Assembly (NCBI GenBank): GCA_902800325.1
Contig: CADCDW010000014.1
Coordinates: 1-36,849, forward strand
Source: an uncultured Lachnospiraceae bacterium
GTDB taxonomy: Bacteria > Bacillota > Clostridia > Lachnospirales > Lachnospiraceae
Length of the DNA stretch: 36,849 nt
Direction of reading: 5' to 3'
The first letter of the stretch is position 1. Each line of letters begins with the position of its first letter. This document shows, in pieces, positions 1 to 8,402 of the stretch. Both the position numbers and the translations under genes were made by a program. The notes under the pieces are model-generated. The model made no database searches. It was not told the origin of the DNA and was given only the letters and a program-made list of their open reading frames with translations.

Positions 1-152
1 TGGCGTAAGCCCATCACAACATAAAATATCTACAATTTTCAAGGTTCAAAAGTGCCTTTTTTATTTGTCTCGTTTTTTCATACGTCACTTGACACTATCG
101 TTTCCGGATAATCAGAAAAAATATTATAGAACATTCTAATCATCCTATATTA

Positions 153-998
153 TCAGCTTAATTTATTATCCTTTAATCTGTCTAAAAGATATGGTATGGC
201 AAGTTCAAAGCTCACACCATAATCTCTCTTGTTTGGATCATTCATAGTTTCCTTTATAGTCTCACCGGTATAGTCAACTGCAACAGCAAAACTTTCAGGA
301 ATACTCTTGCCATTCATAAGTGCACCTACACAGGTACTTGCAAATACATCTCCGGTACCATGTGAGAATAAAGGATATAATGTATTGTAATAATGGAAAA
401 ACTCCTCTGTCTCACTGTCATATCCCATAACACCGATTTTTCCTTCTTCAAGCATAACTCCTGTCAGGACACTTATACGTGCACCAAGCTTGGAAAGAGC
501 TAAAAGCATATCCTTGATATATGACTCATCCTGTGAAGTTCTATACTCTTTTCCTGTCATAAATGCAGCTTCGGTAAGGTTAGGAACTATTATATCCGCT
601 TTTCCGCAAAGACCTGCCATCTTCTTTGCAAACGCTTCATCAAAGGCAGGATATAACTTTCCGTTATCAGCCATAGCCGGATCAACTATTATAAGGTTAT
701 CACCTGTTTTGAATTTATCAAATACATGAGCCACTATATCTATCTGCTCTGTTGAACCGAGATATCCTGTATATATGGCATCATATGTTATTTTTTCATC
801 TACCCAGTGATCAGTGATAGGCTCAATCTGATCCTGCAAATCCTTAAATGTAAAATTACTAAACATAGTGTGAGTCGAAAGAACTGCCGTAGGTATAATA
901 CAGGTTTCAACTCCCATAGCAGAGATAATAGGTAATGCAACCGTTAGTGAACATCTTCCAAGGCACGAAATATCCTGTATCGTTAAAATTCTCTTCAT
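153..998 (-). CDS. pdxY: Pyridoxal/pyridoxamine kinase (PfkB/ribokinase fold)
   Basis: Phosphorylates pyridoxal, pyridoxine or pyridoxamine with ATP to make the B6 cofactor; cytosolic salvage enzyme. The 281-residue product has the PdxY/PdxK N-terminus (a TIQDISCLGRCS segment, then a long first helix) and near the C-terminus an HGTGDVFAS motif, the anion-hole/catalytic Asp signature of ribokinase-like kinases. A longer frame opens at 1013, but a GGAGG lies inside those extra codons just before the ATG at 998, so 998 is the likely start. A small zinc-ribbon gene lies 56 bp upstream on the same strand and may share its transcript. No terminator is obvious in the 152 bp downstream. The family is clear; the preferred B6 vitamer is not. 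Confidence 0.9.
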   Translation of the reverse strand: MKRILTIQDISCLGRCSLTVALPIISAMGVETCIIPTAVLSTHTMFSNFTFKDLQDQIEPITDHWVDEKITYDAIYTGYLGSTEQIDIVAHVFDKFKTGDNLIIVDPAMADNGKLYPAFDEAFAKKMAGLCGKADIIVPNLTEAAFMTGKEYRTSQDESYIKDMLLALSKLGARISVLTGVMLEEGKIGVMGYDSETEEFFHYYNTLYPLFSHGTGDVFASTCVGALMNGKSIPESFAVAVDYTGETIKETMNDPNKRDYGVSFELAIPYLLDRLKDNKLS

Positions 999-1054
999 AA
1001 TAAATTCCTCCATTTAATACATTTTAAATCATGTGATATTAACGTGGTTCTAAA

Positions 1055-1321
1055 TCAAATCCAGTCATAATTTCCGCCTGTTATCGCCAGCGAAAGAAGT
1101 GCATCCATTTTTTCAACATCTTCACCCTCAAGCACCTGAATAAGCTTAGCATCTGATTGGAGATTATCCATATCTTCGTCAGGTCCTATCTCATAATCGA
1201 TTTCAGCCTCACAATATGGACATGGAATTATGTCTTTAGTTTCTACATCCAAAAATTTTTCTTTACATTTCGGACATTCATAATAACCACATTTGATTAT
1301 ACCATCCGGAACATAATACAT
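1055..1321 (-). CDS. Small zinc-ribbon protein, function unknown
   Basis: An 88-residue acidic protein with two CxxC knuckles (CPKC and CPYC) about 20 residues apart, the pattern of a single zinc ribbon, followed by an acidic tail. It has no membrane segment. The frame can be opened at 1348, but an AGAGGGTG ribosome-binding site sits at normal spacing before the ATG at 1321, so I chose 1321. It lies directly upstream of the pyridoxal kinase gene in the same direction. I do not recognise the family; it could be an adaptor or nucleic-acid-binding ribbon. Confidence 0.6.
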   Translation of the reverse strand: MYYVPDGIIKCGYYECPKCKEKFLDVETKDIIPCPYCEAEIDYEIGPDEDMDNLQSDAKLIQVLEGEDVEKMDALLSLAITGGNYDWI

Positions 1322-1452
1322 CGTACTCACCCTCTTTGTATAATACATTAAAACTATAATAAGTTATAAATATTATCTATAACCCAAAAACATAGTTTTT
1401 CATAATCGTACTGCCAGATCAGCAGATAAATTTTTTATTTGTTTAAACATAA

Positions 1453-3111
1453 CTATTTTAATAATCTAAGTTTCTTAGCGATTTTAACTACTATCTTTCC
1501 TTTTGGAATATCGAGTATTTCCTCTTCGGTATATCCGCCTATGCGAAGTATCATAAAAGCATAGATTATCATGGATATAAATATTGATATCAGAAGACTA
1601 AGTCCATTGGCTATCGCCGTTCTTTTAGGCATATTTATAATAGTTATATGATATACAGCCTTATATATCAAAATCGAAAATACACCCATAACTGCAGCCG
1701 AAACGGCAGGTCTTATATACACAAGTTTAAAGTCCGCCCTATATCCAAGGTGTTTATTAATGGAACGGGAATTAAATACTACCATAAATAATGAATATAC
1801 CACCGAACCGCTTACAAGTATCGCAAGACTGTAATCAGCACTTAAAACATTTAAACCTGCTATTACAAACGCCAGATGTACTATAAGGGCTATCGCCGCA
1901 TTTTTTACGGGATCCGATACTTTACCTATAGCTTGAAGAACACCGTTGGTAACTGTAGAAAGTGCATAAAATATAATTGAAATACATCCTCCGGCAAGTG
2001 CATATCCCGCTCTTTTATCAGTTCCGCTAAACAAAAGCTGCATTATAGGATTGGCAAGCACAGCCATACCCACTGCTGAAGGAATCATCAAAAGCATGGT
2101 TGTCCTTATCGCTTTATTGAGTTTGGCATTTACATCTTTTACATCACCTTTACTGTAAGCACCTGATATACCCGGTATCAAAGCTGACGAAACTGCTGAG
2201 GCCACAGCTGTAGGAAGATTAATAAGCACCAGAAACTGTCTTGAATATATACCATAAGTTCTTGCAGCGGCCTTTGTTGTTATACTTTTATGTGTTATGG
2301 CACTCCAGTAAATCTTCATATCAAAAGTAGTACTTACATTATATATAAATGTAGAAAGTATAACCGGAGTAACCATAAGAAAGATAACCTTAAACAAATC
2401 CTTATAGCTTTCTTCGTGAGTATTCTTATCAGATTCAATTTTTTCTATAATGCTCATGCGTCTTCTAAGATAAACAATAAGTATAAAAATAAGGCCAGCT
2501 ATAACTCCGGCAAATGTACCAAGCGCACTACCTGCAGCACCATGAACTGCAATTTTGCTCTCATCCGTTCCACCCCTGAATGGCATGGTAAATATATATG
2601 CAGCCGCCACACTGACAACAGCATTCATAATCTGTTCGATAATCTGTGATACTGCAGTCGGAACCATAGTATTGTGCGCCTGCATATATCCTCTGAAAAC
2701 AGACAAAAGTCCGGAAAAGAATATCGTAGGAGCCATAATTCTAAGACACAATACCGACTGGTCAACTACCAGTGATGGTGCAAAAATAAACGTAATAGCC
2801 GCAGTAAAGCTACCTACAACAAGTACATATATCAGAGAACACTTAAAAAGCTTGTTTGCATTTTTATATTCTTCAACAGCAAGTCTCTGTGATATAACCT
2901 TAGAAACAGCCGTTGGTATGCTGTATGTGGATATAAGCAGTATCATAAAATAGATATCATACGCTGTCGCATAATAACCATTTCCTTCTTCACCGATTAT
3001 CTGATAAAGAGGGACCGCATATAACAGACCGATAATTCTTGACAAAAAACCCGCTGCCGCAAGAATTGCCGCCTGTATCATAAATCCATCTCGTCTTTTT
3101 TTCTTAGCCAT
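1453..3111 (-). CDS. MOP-superfamily lipid flippase (SpoVB/MurJ-like polysaccharide biosynthesis protein)
   Basis: A 552-residue polytopic membrane protein with about 14 hydrophobic segments spread evenly from residue 10 to 540 and an N-terminal KKKRRDGFMIQAA...GFLSRIIGLLYAVPLY stretch typical of the Firmicutes SpoVB/YtgP/MurJ group. Such proteins flip undecaprenyl-linked peptidoglycan or polysaccharide precursors across the membrane. Its length matches the family. An AGAGG site precedes the ATG at 3111. Upstream are a TTGCAA/TATAAT promoter and a leader hairpin, given as separate entries. I cannot tell whether it is the essential lipid II flippase, a sporulation paralogue or an exopolysaccharide flippase; there are no cell-wall or capsule genes next to it. 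Confidence 0.85.
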   Translation of the reverse strand: MAKKKRRDGFMIQAAILAAAGFLSRIIGLLYAVPLYQIIGEEGNGYYATAYDIYFMILLISTYSIPTAVSKVISQRLAVEEYKNANKLFKCSLIYVLVVGSFTAAITFIFAPSLVVDQSVLCLRIMAPTIFFSGLLSVFRGYMQAHNTMVPTAVSQIIEQIMNAVVSVAAAYIFTMPFRGGTDESKIAVHGAAGSALGTFAGVIAGLIFILIVYLRRRMSIIEKIESDKNTHEESYKDLFKVIFLMVTPVILSTFIYNVSTTFDMKIYWSAITHKSITTKAAARTYGIYSRQFLVLINLPTAVASAVSSALIPGISGAYSKGDVKDVNAKLNKAIRTTMLLMIPSAVGMAVLANPIMQLLFSGTDKRAGYALAGGCISIIFYALSTVTNGVLQAIGKVSDPVKNAAIALIVHLAFVIAGLNVLSADYSLAILVSGSVVYSLFMVVFNSRSINKHLGYRADFKLVYIRPAVSAAVMGVFSILIYKAVYHITIINMPKRTAIANGLSLLISIFISMIIYAFMILRIGGYTEEEILDIPKGKIVVKIAKKLRLLK

Positions 3112-3141
3112 TAATAAACCTCTGTAGCATAAAATATTATA

Positions 3142-3171
3142 GCAGATTCACCATATACGGCGAATCTGCTG
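3142..3171 (-). promoter_or_regulatory. Hairpin in the 5' leader of the flippase gene
   Basis: AGCAGATTC and GAATCTGCT form a 9-bp stem with a short variable loop, ending about 30 nt before the flippase ATG and just ahead of its ribosome-binding site. It lies downstream of the predicted promoter at 3197-3225, so it would be in the mRNA leader. It could stabilise the mRNA, modulate translation, or be the terminator of the gene upstream, although the following run (ATAATATTTT) is a poor T-tract. Confidence 0.45.
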
Positions 3172-3196
3172 ATATTGTTTCCCAAATATCTATGAT

Positions 3197-3225
3197 ATTA
3201 TAACCATTTTGTCACAAGGTTGCAA
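3197..3225 (-). promoter_or_regulatory. Sigma-A-type promoter for the flippase gene
   Basis: On the minus strand TTGCAA (3225-3220) and TATAAT (3202-3197) are separated by exactly 17 bp. Transcription would start near 3190 and give a leader of about 80 nt before the flippase ATG. Confidence 0.6.
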
Positions 3226-3289
3226 CAAATTTTTAAACTAAAGACTTATCATATTTTGAGACATCATATTTATCTGTTATTACATATCA

Positions 3290-3757
3290 TTAAACTGCAA
3301 AATCTATTCTGTTTCCCTTGGTTGCCTCTGCTTCAAAAGCCTTTTGGTTTTTTCCATAAGAATCATTTGAATATGTCGTCTTCATCATCGTATTGGTAGT
3401 ACCACCGGCTACATAAGCTCTTCCACACTCAGGACATATAGCAGTCTTTAAAGAAACCGAAACTGATACCAGCTCTTTATTTTCTTTATTGCCTTCCGCA
3501 ATTGCATTGGCTACATGCTCCTGCTCATGAGACATAACCTTCGCATACGACTCTTCCGGTCTTATCCTGCCCGGCGACTTAAAAGAAACCATCTCATCAG
3601 AGCCATCCTGATATCTTCTTTCTTTACAAGTCTGACACTCTGTCGGCTGAACTTTCGACGCACTACGGGTGGTATTGTCAGTATATACAGGTGTTACCCT
3701 GCTGACATTAGACACAGGAATTGTATAATTATTACTCATTCCATATGGGCTAATCAT
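3290..3757 (-). CDS. SprA-related putative metalloprotease
   Basis: A 155-residue protein. Residues around 75-85 read MSHEQEHVANA, an HExxH zinc-metalloprotease motif, and two CxxC pairs (CQTC near residue 40, CPEC near residue 112) flank it. This layout resembles the SprA-related/CJM1_0395 family of putative metalloproteases. The N-terminal 40 residues are polar and low in complexity, and there is no signal peptide. The start is supported by an AAGGAGCG site 8 nt before the ATG. It is transcribed towards the flippase gene and appears to be monocistronic. Its substrate is unknown; calling it a protease rests on the HExxH motif alone. Confidence 0.65.
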   Translation of the reverse strand: MISPYGMSNNYTIPVSNVSRVTPVYTDNTTRSASKVQPTECQTCKERRYQDGSDEMVSFKSPGRIRPEESYAKVMSHEQEHVANAIAEGNKENKELVSVSVSLKTAICPECGRAYVAGGTTNTMMKTTYSNDSYGKNQKAFEAEATKGNRIDFAV

Positions 3758-3943
3758 AATACCACGCTCCTTAAAATAACAAACAGAACAAATACTTATA
3801 GTTAATTAAATTATATATCTCACATGAAATAATTGCAAGTAGTTTTCTTATTTTTGTCTAATTCAGTTTCTTTTGAAATTACATTTAATTACAGCCATAA
3901 TATATCTGCTGAGAGGACTTTTCCAATTGACATTCGTATATAT

Positions 3944-4786
3944 TTATAATTTAAAATCGTCCCATATATTCTTATTTTTAAAATGCTGTTCCTTATATTT
4001 TATAATATATGCCTTGTTGTCAATATAGCTTTCGTCTGAAAAACTTTCCAAAAGAGATGGTATGTCTTTTTCTTCTATAAAATCATGCTCTGCATATATC
4101 TTAAGATAATTAAAACTTTCCTGCTTATTATCAAGTATAAATCTAATAGCATCTGATTTATGTTTATTTATATGTGCTTTGTATTTTTCCATATAGCTTA
4201 CGGAAGGTTCTTTTGCAGACTTTAACCTTTTTAGAATCGCTCCGCACTTTCTCTCACGTTGTTTTTTCTTATAATATTCTATGTCATTTTCAGGATCTTC
4301 GTAATCTTCTTCTCCTCCGGCTAAAAATGGATTAAATCCTGTTTCATCCGGTTCATCAATATAGTCAGATAGATTTGAGTCGAACCATTTAAGCCAGCTT
4401 TCATCAAAAAGGTTTGAAAATCTATATGTTTCACTTTTTTCAAAGCATTTAACTGCAATTGCAAAGAGTTCCGGCATGTCTTCATTTACGTAATATAACT
4501 GCTCCGTTTCCTGCTTTGAATATACAACTATCTTTTCAAGTTTATCATCATCCAAAAATATATCCCTGCCATATTTTTCTACGGTATCCGGCAGCCATAT
4601 CTCTTTAAGCATAGGACAGTGTGCAAACGCCCAATCCCCTATTTCTTTCACACCATATGGGACAATTATCATATCAACATTCCGATTTCCAAGAACTGCT
4701 TTTTTGGGAATCTCATTATCATTTACGATATCCGGCACCAAACCTTTATTCATTTTATCGTTAAACTGTTTTTCATTTACAAGCAT
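3944..4786 (-). CDS. BspA-type leucine-rich-repeat protein with an uncharacterised C-terminal region
   Basis: A 280-residue cytosolic-looking protein without a signal peptide. Residues about 30-95 carry two or three LRR_5/BspA-like repeats (VPYGVKEIGDWAFAHCPML..., LPDTVEKYGRDIFL...). The rest is charged and helical: an acidic stretch near 150-170, a KKKQRERKCGAILKRLK segment, and a C-terminal part resembling short helical repeats (YKAHINKHKSDAIRFILDNKQ...). GGAG precedes the start. It lies 17 bp after the dihydrouridine synthase gene and probably belongs to its operon. BspA repeats are common in host-associated Firmicutes and usually act in protein binding; I infer no specific function here. 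Confidence 0.6.
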   Translation of the reverse strand: MLVNEKQFNDKMNKGLVPDIVNDNEIPKKAVLGNRNVDMIIVPYGVKEIGDWAFAHCPMLKEIWLPDTVEKYGRDIFLDDDKLEKIVVYSKQETEQLYYVNEDMPELFAIAVKCFEKSETYRFSNLFDESWLKWFDSNLSDYIDEPDETGFNPFLAGGEEDYEDPENDIEYYKKKQRERKCGAILKRLKSAKEPSVSYMEKYKAHINKHKSDAIRFILDNKQESFNYLKIYAEHDFIEEKDIPSLLESFSDESYIDNKAYIIKYKEQHFKNKNIWDDFKL

Positions 4787-4803
4787 TACATTTAACTCCG
4801 TAA

Positions 4804-5751
4804 TTATTTTAAATTTCTCAGTGCAGCTTCATACTCTCCGTAGCTTTTGGTTTTTAAAATATTTCTTACAGCTCTCTCTGATTCGGGATATAATTCTTTC
4901 CAATAAGTCCACAGCTCTTTCATATGAAATAATACATTTTTATCCGGAGACATAATCTCCTGATAATTACGATAGATTTCATCATGGAAATCCCAAAAGC
5001 GTATATAATCAAATTTCTTATCATTATCACGATTAAAAAATAATTTTATGAGCTCCGGATTATATAACAGACCTCTTCCTATCATAACTATATCCGATAC
5101 CTTTTTTTCTTCTACATAATTTTGATCATATTTTTCTATATCGTCCGCACTAAACAGGTTTCCATTATAAACCACAGGATTAATGCTATGTTCCACAGCA
5201 TAATCATAAAATTCCATTCTCGGCTTTCCCTTATAATAGTCTTTTTCTATACGTGGATGTATTATAAGCTCAGATATGGGATACTTATTATAGATTTCCA
5301 ATATATCATAAAACTCATCCGGTTCAAATCTTCCAAGTCGTGTTTTAACAGAGATTATCACATTATTCGAACCGCTCCACTCATATATATCATCAAAGAG
5401 CCGCTCCATCTCATACCATTCTGTTAAAAAACCCGCTCCTTTTTTTTTGGCGCAGGCAGTTCCCGACGGACATCCAAGATTAAGATTTAACTCCCTATAT
5501 CCCATATCATATAATTCCTTTGCGGCACCGATAAAGGCCACAGAATTATTGGTAAGTATCTGTGGCACAAGATTTATGCCCTGATTATGTTCAGGGCATA
5601 GTTCTCTTATATTTTTCGGTGTCAGAAAGCAATTATCTGTAGGTGATATAAAAGGTGCGAAGTACTTTTCTATGTCTCCATAATATTTTTCATATGCATT
5701 TCTGAATATATATCTTGTTATTCCCTCAAGGGGTGCAAAGTAAAATCTCAT
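4804..5751 (-). CDS. dus: tRNA-dihydrouridine synthase
   Basis: A flavin enzyme that reduces uridine to dihydrouridine in tRNA loops. The 315-residue product starts MRFYFAPLEGITRYIFRNA (FMN-binding TIM-barrel entry) and has NLNLGCPSGTACAKKKGAGF, whose Cys is the catalytic acid of the family. It also has VSVKTRLG, the LIIHPR segment and VMIGRGLLYNP, followed by the helical tRNA-binding C-terminus. The length is normal for a compact bacterial Dus. The MmcQ-MGMT fusion gene lies upstream and the LRR gene 17 bp downstream, suggesting one transcript. Which uridine it modifies cannot be read from the sequence. Confidence 0.88.
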   Translation of the reverse strand: MRFYFAPLEGITRYIFRNAYEKYYGDIEKYFAPFISPTDNCFLTPKNIRELCPEHNQGINLVPQILTNNSVAFIGAAKELYDMGYRELNLNLGCPSGTACAKKKGAGFLTEWYEMERLFDDIYEWSGSNNVIISVKTRLGRFEPDEFYDILEIYNKYPISELIIHPRIEKDYYKGKPRMEFYDYAVEHSINPVVYNGNLFSADDIEKYDQNYVEEKKVSDIVMIGRGLLYNPELIKLFFNRDNDKKFDYIRFWDFHDEIYRNYQEIMSPDKNVLFHMKELWTYWKELYPESERAVRNILKTKSYGEYEAALRNLK

Positions 5752-5830
5752 ATCTGAATCTCATATTCCTTTAACTGTGCATTATCAATTTCGTCTGATG
5801 TTATGCCATGATGCGTATTATTTATACATA

Positions 5831-6451
5831 TTATATCCCATACTTCTCGAGGTCAACCCTTCCTTTCACAACCTTGATTCCATCTGCCTCAAGTAATTCC
5901 TGCTGCCTGCCAGGTCCGCCAAATGCAAATTCTCCTGATAATTCTCCTTTGGAATTTACAACTCTGTAACAGGGAATCTCATCAGGATACGGATTTTTAT
6001 GCAGTGCATTTCCCACAGCACGACACATCTTAGGATTACCTGCCATCTCAGCAACCTTTGCATATGTAGCAACCTTTCCACGGGGAATCTTTTTAACTGC
6101 CTCATATATCTTCTTGGAAGGACTATCTGTAACTATATCATAGCTTTCCTCAATCATACGCTTAATATCATCGTCAGGTATACTACCGTCCAAAATAATA
6201 GTATTCCAATGCTCCTTATTCTGATGCCATCCGGGTATAACAGACTTAAAAGCCTTTCTCCAAAACTCCCTCCACTCCGGATCCACCTTAACATTCAAAT
6301 TTATATATCCGTCTCTTTCGTAAGTCCAAAGGAATGCCTTCTTACTTTTCTTCACACGTACCAACTGCCAGTTGGTATCATGAAAAGGAGCATCCTGATA
6401 TGTGTTCGGAAAGGAAAGTCCGTACGCAAGTGCCTCTTCTCGTGTTGTCAT
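5831..6451 (-). CDS. MmcQ/YjbR domain fused to a methylated-DNA-cysteine methyltransferase (MGMT) domain
   Basis: A 206-residue two-domain protein. Residues 1-112 match the MmcQ/YjbR (CyaY-like DNA-binding) fold: a FPNTYQDAPFHD motif, WTYERDGYINLNVKVDPE, and a SVIPGWHQNKEHWNTI core. Residues about 113-206 match the MGMT DNA-binding/active-site domain: the helix-turn-helix with its Arg finger (CRAVGNALHKNP) and the active-site loop IPCYRVV, with acceptor Cys161. The usual PCHR is PCYR here, so the His of the Cys-His-Glu triad is Tyr162, while LLEADGI keeps the Glu. The frame opens at 6481, but GGAGG 6 nt before the ATG at 6451 decides the start. The ribosome-binding site lies inside the end of a decayed flavodoxin gene. 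It is probably an O6-alkylguanine repair or sensing protein; activity is uncertain because of the Tyr. Confidence 0.82.
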   Translation of the reverse strand: MTTREEALAYGLSFPNTYQDAPFHDTNWQLVRVKKSKKAFLWTYERDGYINLNVKVDPEWREFWRKAFKSVIPGWHQNKEHWNTIILDGSIPDDDIKRMIEESYDIVTDSPSKKIYEAVKKIPRGKVATYAKVAEMAGNPKMCRAVGNALHKNPYPDEIPCYRVVNSKGELSGEFAFGGPGRQQELLEADGIKVVKGRVDLEKYGI

Positions 6452-6452
6452 T

Positions 6453-6755
6453 TTATGCCTCCAACATACTACAAAATTCATCTATCTTCTTATCATTTTC
6501 AGAATCCGGCTTATCTTTTGGATTGATAAGTATAAGTTCAGCCTCAAGCTTATCAATCCCAATGAAAGCCTTTAGCCCGGACATTTCCTTATCGGCGCCG
6601 CCCCCGGCATAGCAAATAATTACAGCAATCTTCTTATCAATTATTTCATCTTTATGTACGGAGATAAAAGTTCTTATCGGCGGTGTAATATTGCTTGCCC
6701 ATATCGGAAATCCAAATATAATCCTGTTTTTTAAATTATCACTAATATGACAATA
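6453..6755 (-). pseudogene. C-terminal remnant of a flavodoxin-family protein
   Basis: Reading the minus strand gives about 100 residues without a stop: ...KNRIIFGFPIWASNITPPIRTF..., then DKKIAVIICYAGGGADKEM and LEAELILINPKDKPDSENDKKIDEF. This is the second half of a short-chain flavodoxin (flavin-contacting GFPIW and GGG regions). An in-frame TGA sits at 6758-6756. No start codon precedes the conserved part, and the FMN phosphate-binding N-terminus is missing because the exchanger gene ends only about 30 bp upstream. The stop at 6455-6453 is one base from the MGMT-fusion ATG, so it was once translationally coupled to that gene. Confidence 0.7.
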
Positions 6756-6788
6756 TCACATCAGACAGCTATTATCAATAATAATCCT

Positions 6789-7766
6789 CTACCTGATTGC
6801 CGCAAACACCACATCAGCTATATAAATCATAACCATACATATGCCCTCAATCCTGCTGATTTTCCTTTTAGTAAATGCAAAAATGTACGTAATAACACTT
6901 ATCACAATAAGTATTATCATATCATACAAAGATGCAAGATTTACAGCAACCGGATGTATAACTGCAGATACGCCAAGTATAAGTAAAAGGTTAAATATAT
7001 TTGAACCAACCGCATTTCCGATTGCAAGACCTGTTTCGCCCTTTCTTGCTGCTACAATAGATGTAACCAGCTCAGGTAAGGATGTTCCAACCGCAACTAT
7101 GGTAAGTCCGATAAGAGTTTCAGTCATGCCTGCTGCCCTTGCTATATACTTTGCACTATTAACTACAGACTGACCTCCTCCTATTATCATGACAAGTCCG
7201 ATAAGTATAAGAACTGCACATTTTAATATAGGCGTATTAGCCGTTTCTTCCTCTTTTTCGGGATTTTTTCCGGCATCTGCTATAAGGTATATAATATAAG
7301 CAATAAACATAGCTATAATTATAACCCCGGTAATTCTCCCAACCTCTCCTACATTTTCGTCCATATTATGATCAAATGCTCCACCTGTGATTATCGCTTT
7401 CCCACATGTCATAGCAAGTACAAAAATAGTTGTAAGTATGGAAACCGGAAAATCTCTTTTTATTATTCCGTTATCAACCGGTACTGAATGTATTATTGCG
7501 CACACTCCCAAAACACACAGCAGATTAAATATGTTGGAACCTACCACGTTACTTAAGGCTATTTCATTTGAGCCTTGAAACGCCGCCGATGTACTTACCG
7601 CGAGCTCCGGAGCACTTGTTCCCAATGCAACTATGGTAAGACCAACTATAAGTCCGGGAACTTTAAAGTTTTTTGCCAAAGCCGCACTTCCATCGACAAA
7701 TAAATCTGCACCCTTAATAAGTAAAACAAATCCTGTTATCAACAATAAAATATTCAAAAATATCAT
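6789..7766 (-). CDS. Calcium/sodium antiporter (CaxA/YrbG family)
   Basis: A 325-residue membrane protein with about 10 transmembrane helices and the two inverted alpha-repeats of cation/Ca2+ exchangers. The first has GLTIVALGTSAPELAVS with SNVVGSNIFNLL; the second has GLTIVAVGTSLPELVTS with GNAVGSNIFNLL. The paired GTSxPE acidic residues bind the cation. It probably exports Ca2+ in exchange for Na+, as in the TIGR00367 group. The nearest ribosome-binding site (GGAGTG) is about 14 nt from the ATG, longer than usual, so the start is slightly uncertain. Its 3' end abuts the flavodoxin remnant, so a deletion may have joined the two. Confidence 0.88.
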   Translation of the reverse strand: MIFLNILLLITGFVLLIKGADLFVDGSAALAKNFKVPGLIVGLTIVALGTSAPELAVSTSAAFQGSNEIALSNVVGSNIFNLLCVLGVCAIIHSVPVDNGIIKRDFPVSILTTIFVLAMTCGKAIITGGAFDHNMDENVGEVGRITGVIIIAMFIAYIIYLIADAGKNPEKEEETANTPILKCAVLILIGLVMIIGGGQSVVNSAKYIARAAGMTETLIGLTIVAVGTSLPELVTSIVAARKGETGLAIGNAVGSNIFNLLLILGVSAVIHPVAVNLASLYDMIILIVISVITYIFAFTKRKISRIEGICMVMIYIADVVFAAIR

Positions 7767-7927
7767 AATTTACTTTTTCACTCCATTAACTTAAACTTAT
7801 TTGCTTTAAGCATTTATTATATTTCACTTACCTCATATTAAAGCTTATCAGCATATTTTATTTATTATTTTATTCTTTACAAATAATCTCCTTTTCAAAA
7901 TCAATAATTCTTCATAAAACAGCACGC

Positions 7928-8002
7928 AAAAAGGAGCTGATGAAAAACCGCCAGCTATCATATTAATTATTTAATTGTACAAAACGCCCTTTCATCAACT
8001 CC
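7928..8002 (-). terminator. Long-loop rho-independent terminator
   Basis: GGAGTTGATGAAA (8002-7990) pairs with TTTCATCAGCTCC (7945-7933) at 12 of 13 positions, followed on the minus strand by TTTTT. The 5' arm overlaps the stop codon of the small membrane-protein gene. The 44-nt loop is unusually long. Confidence 0.55.
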
Positions 8003-8267
8003 ACAAATGGCGCTTTCTTCCGTCGATATCGTGAATATAGGCAATGACATATGCCCTGAAACGATTGAATTCTACATGGTATACTCCATACAAACCGATA
8101 TATGTATGAAAGCATCCCAACAAAAAAGTCAGGATAACAAGCAAGATTATATTTCTTTTATTAAAAGAACCTAAACGTTTATTATTCTTATATTCTCTAA
8201 TCAATTCAGGTACAGAAGTGCTCTTTTCCATATGGACAGATTGAAGATGATCACTTACCTCTATCAC
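7995..8267 (-). CDS. Small single-pass membrane protein, possibly frameshifted
   Basis: A 90-residue frame opening with GTG: a polar N-terminus (about 40 residues), one strong transmembrane segment (NIILLVILTFLLGCFHTYIGLYG) and a short basic tail. I do not recognise the family. No good ribosome-binding site precedes the GTG. The same frame stays open upstream for another 14 codons without a start, while an overlapping 30-codon ORF (8264-8356) begins with ATG. The two frames would join if one base were lost from the A-runs at 8284-8300 (GGAAAAAAGGAAAAAAGC on the minus strand). So the true gene may be about 120 codons and broken, or start at the GTG by stop-start overlap. Confidence 0.4.
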   Translation of the reverse strand: MIEVSDHLQSVHMEKSTSVPELIREYKNNKRLGSFNKRNIILLVILTFLLGCFHTYIGLYGVYHVEFNRFRAYVIAYIHDIDGRKRHLWS

Positions 8268-8402
8268 CTGATTAGATATACTGCTTTTTTCCTTTTTTCC
8301 AAAAGCATATCATAATCATCTATTCCCATACCCTGAATTGAAAAAACAACTGCCATAAAAAAAATATATATTATTATTTTTTGAATTTTTCAAAATCAAT
8401 TC

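Noticed and set aside
1157..1351. Plus-strand ORFs of 60-175 codons overlapping the minus-strand genes
   Set aside because: They lie antisense to well-supported genes, have low-complexity composition and lack ribosome-binding sites; they are shadows.
5752..5830. A short minus-strand reading frame ending with ATGA overlap at the dihydrouridine synthase start (…GITSDEIDNAQLKEYEIQI)
   Set aside because: It looks somewhat protein-like, but no start codon or ribosome-binding site was found and it would overlap the end of the MGMT fusion; too little to call.
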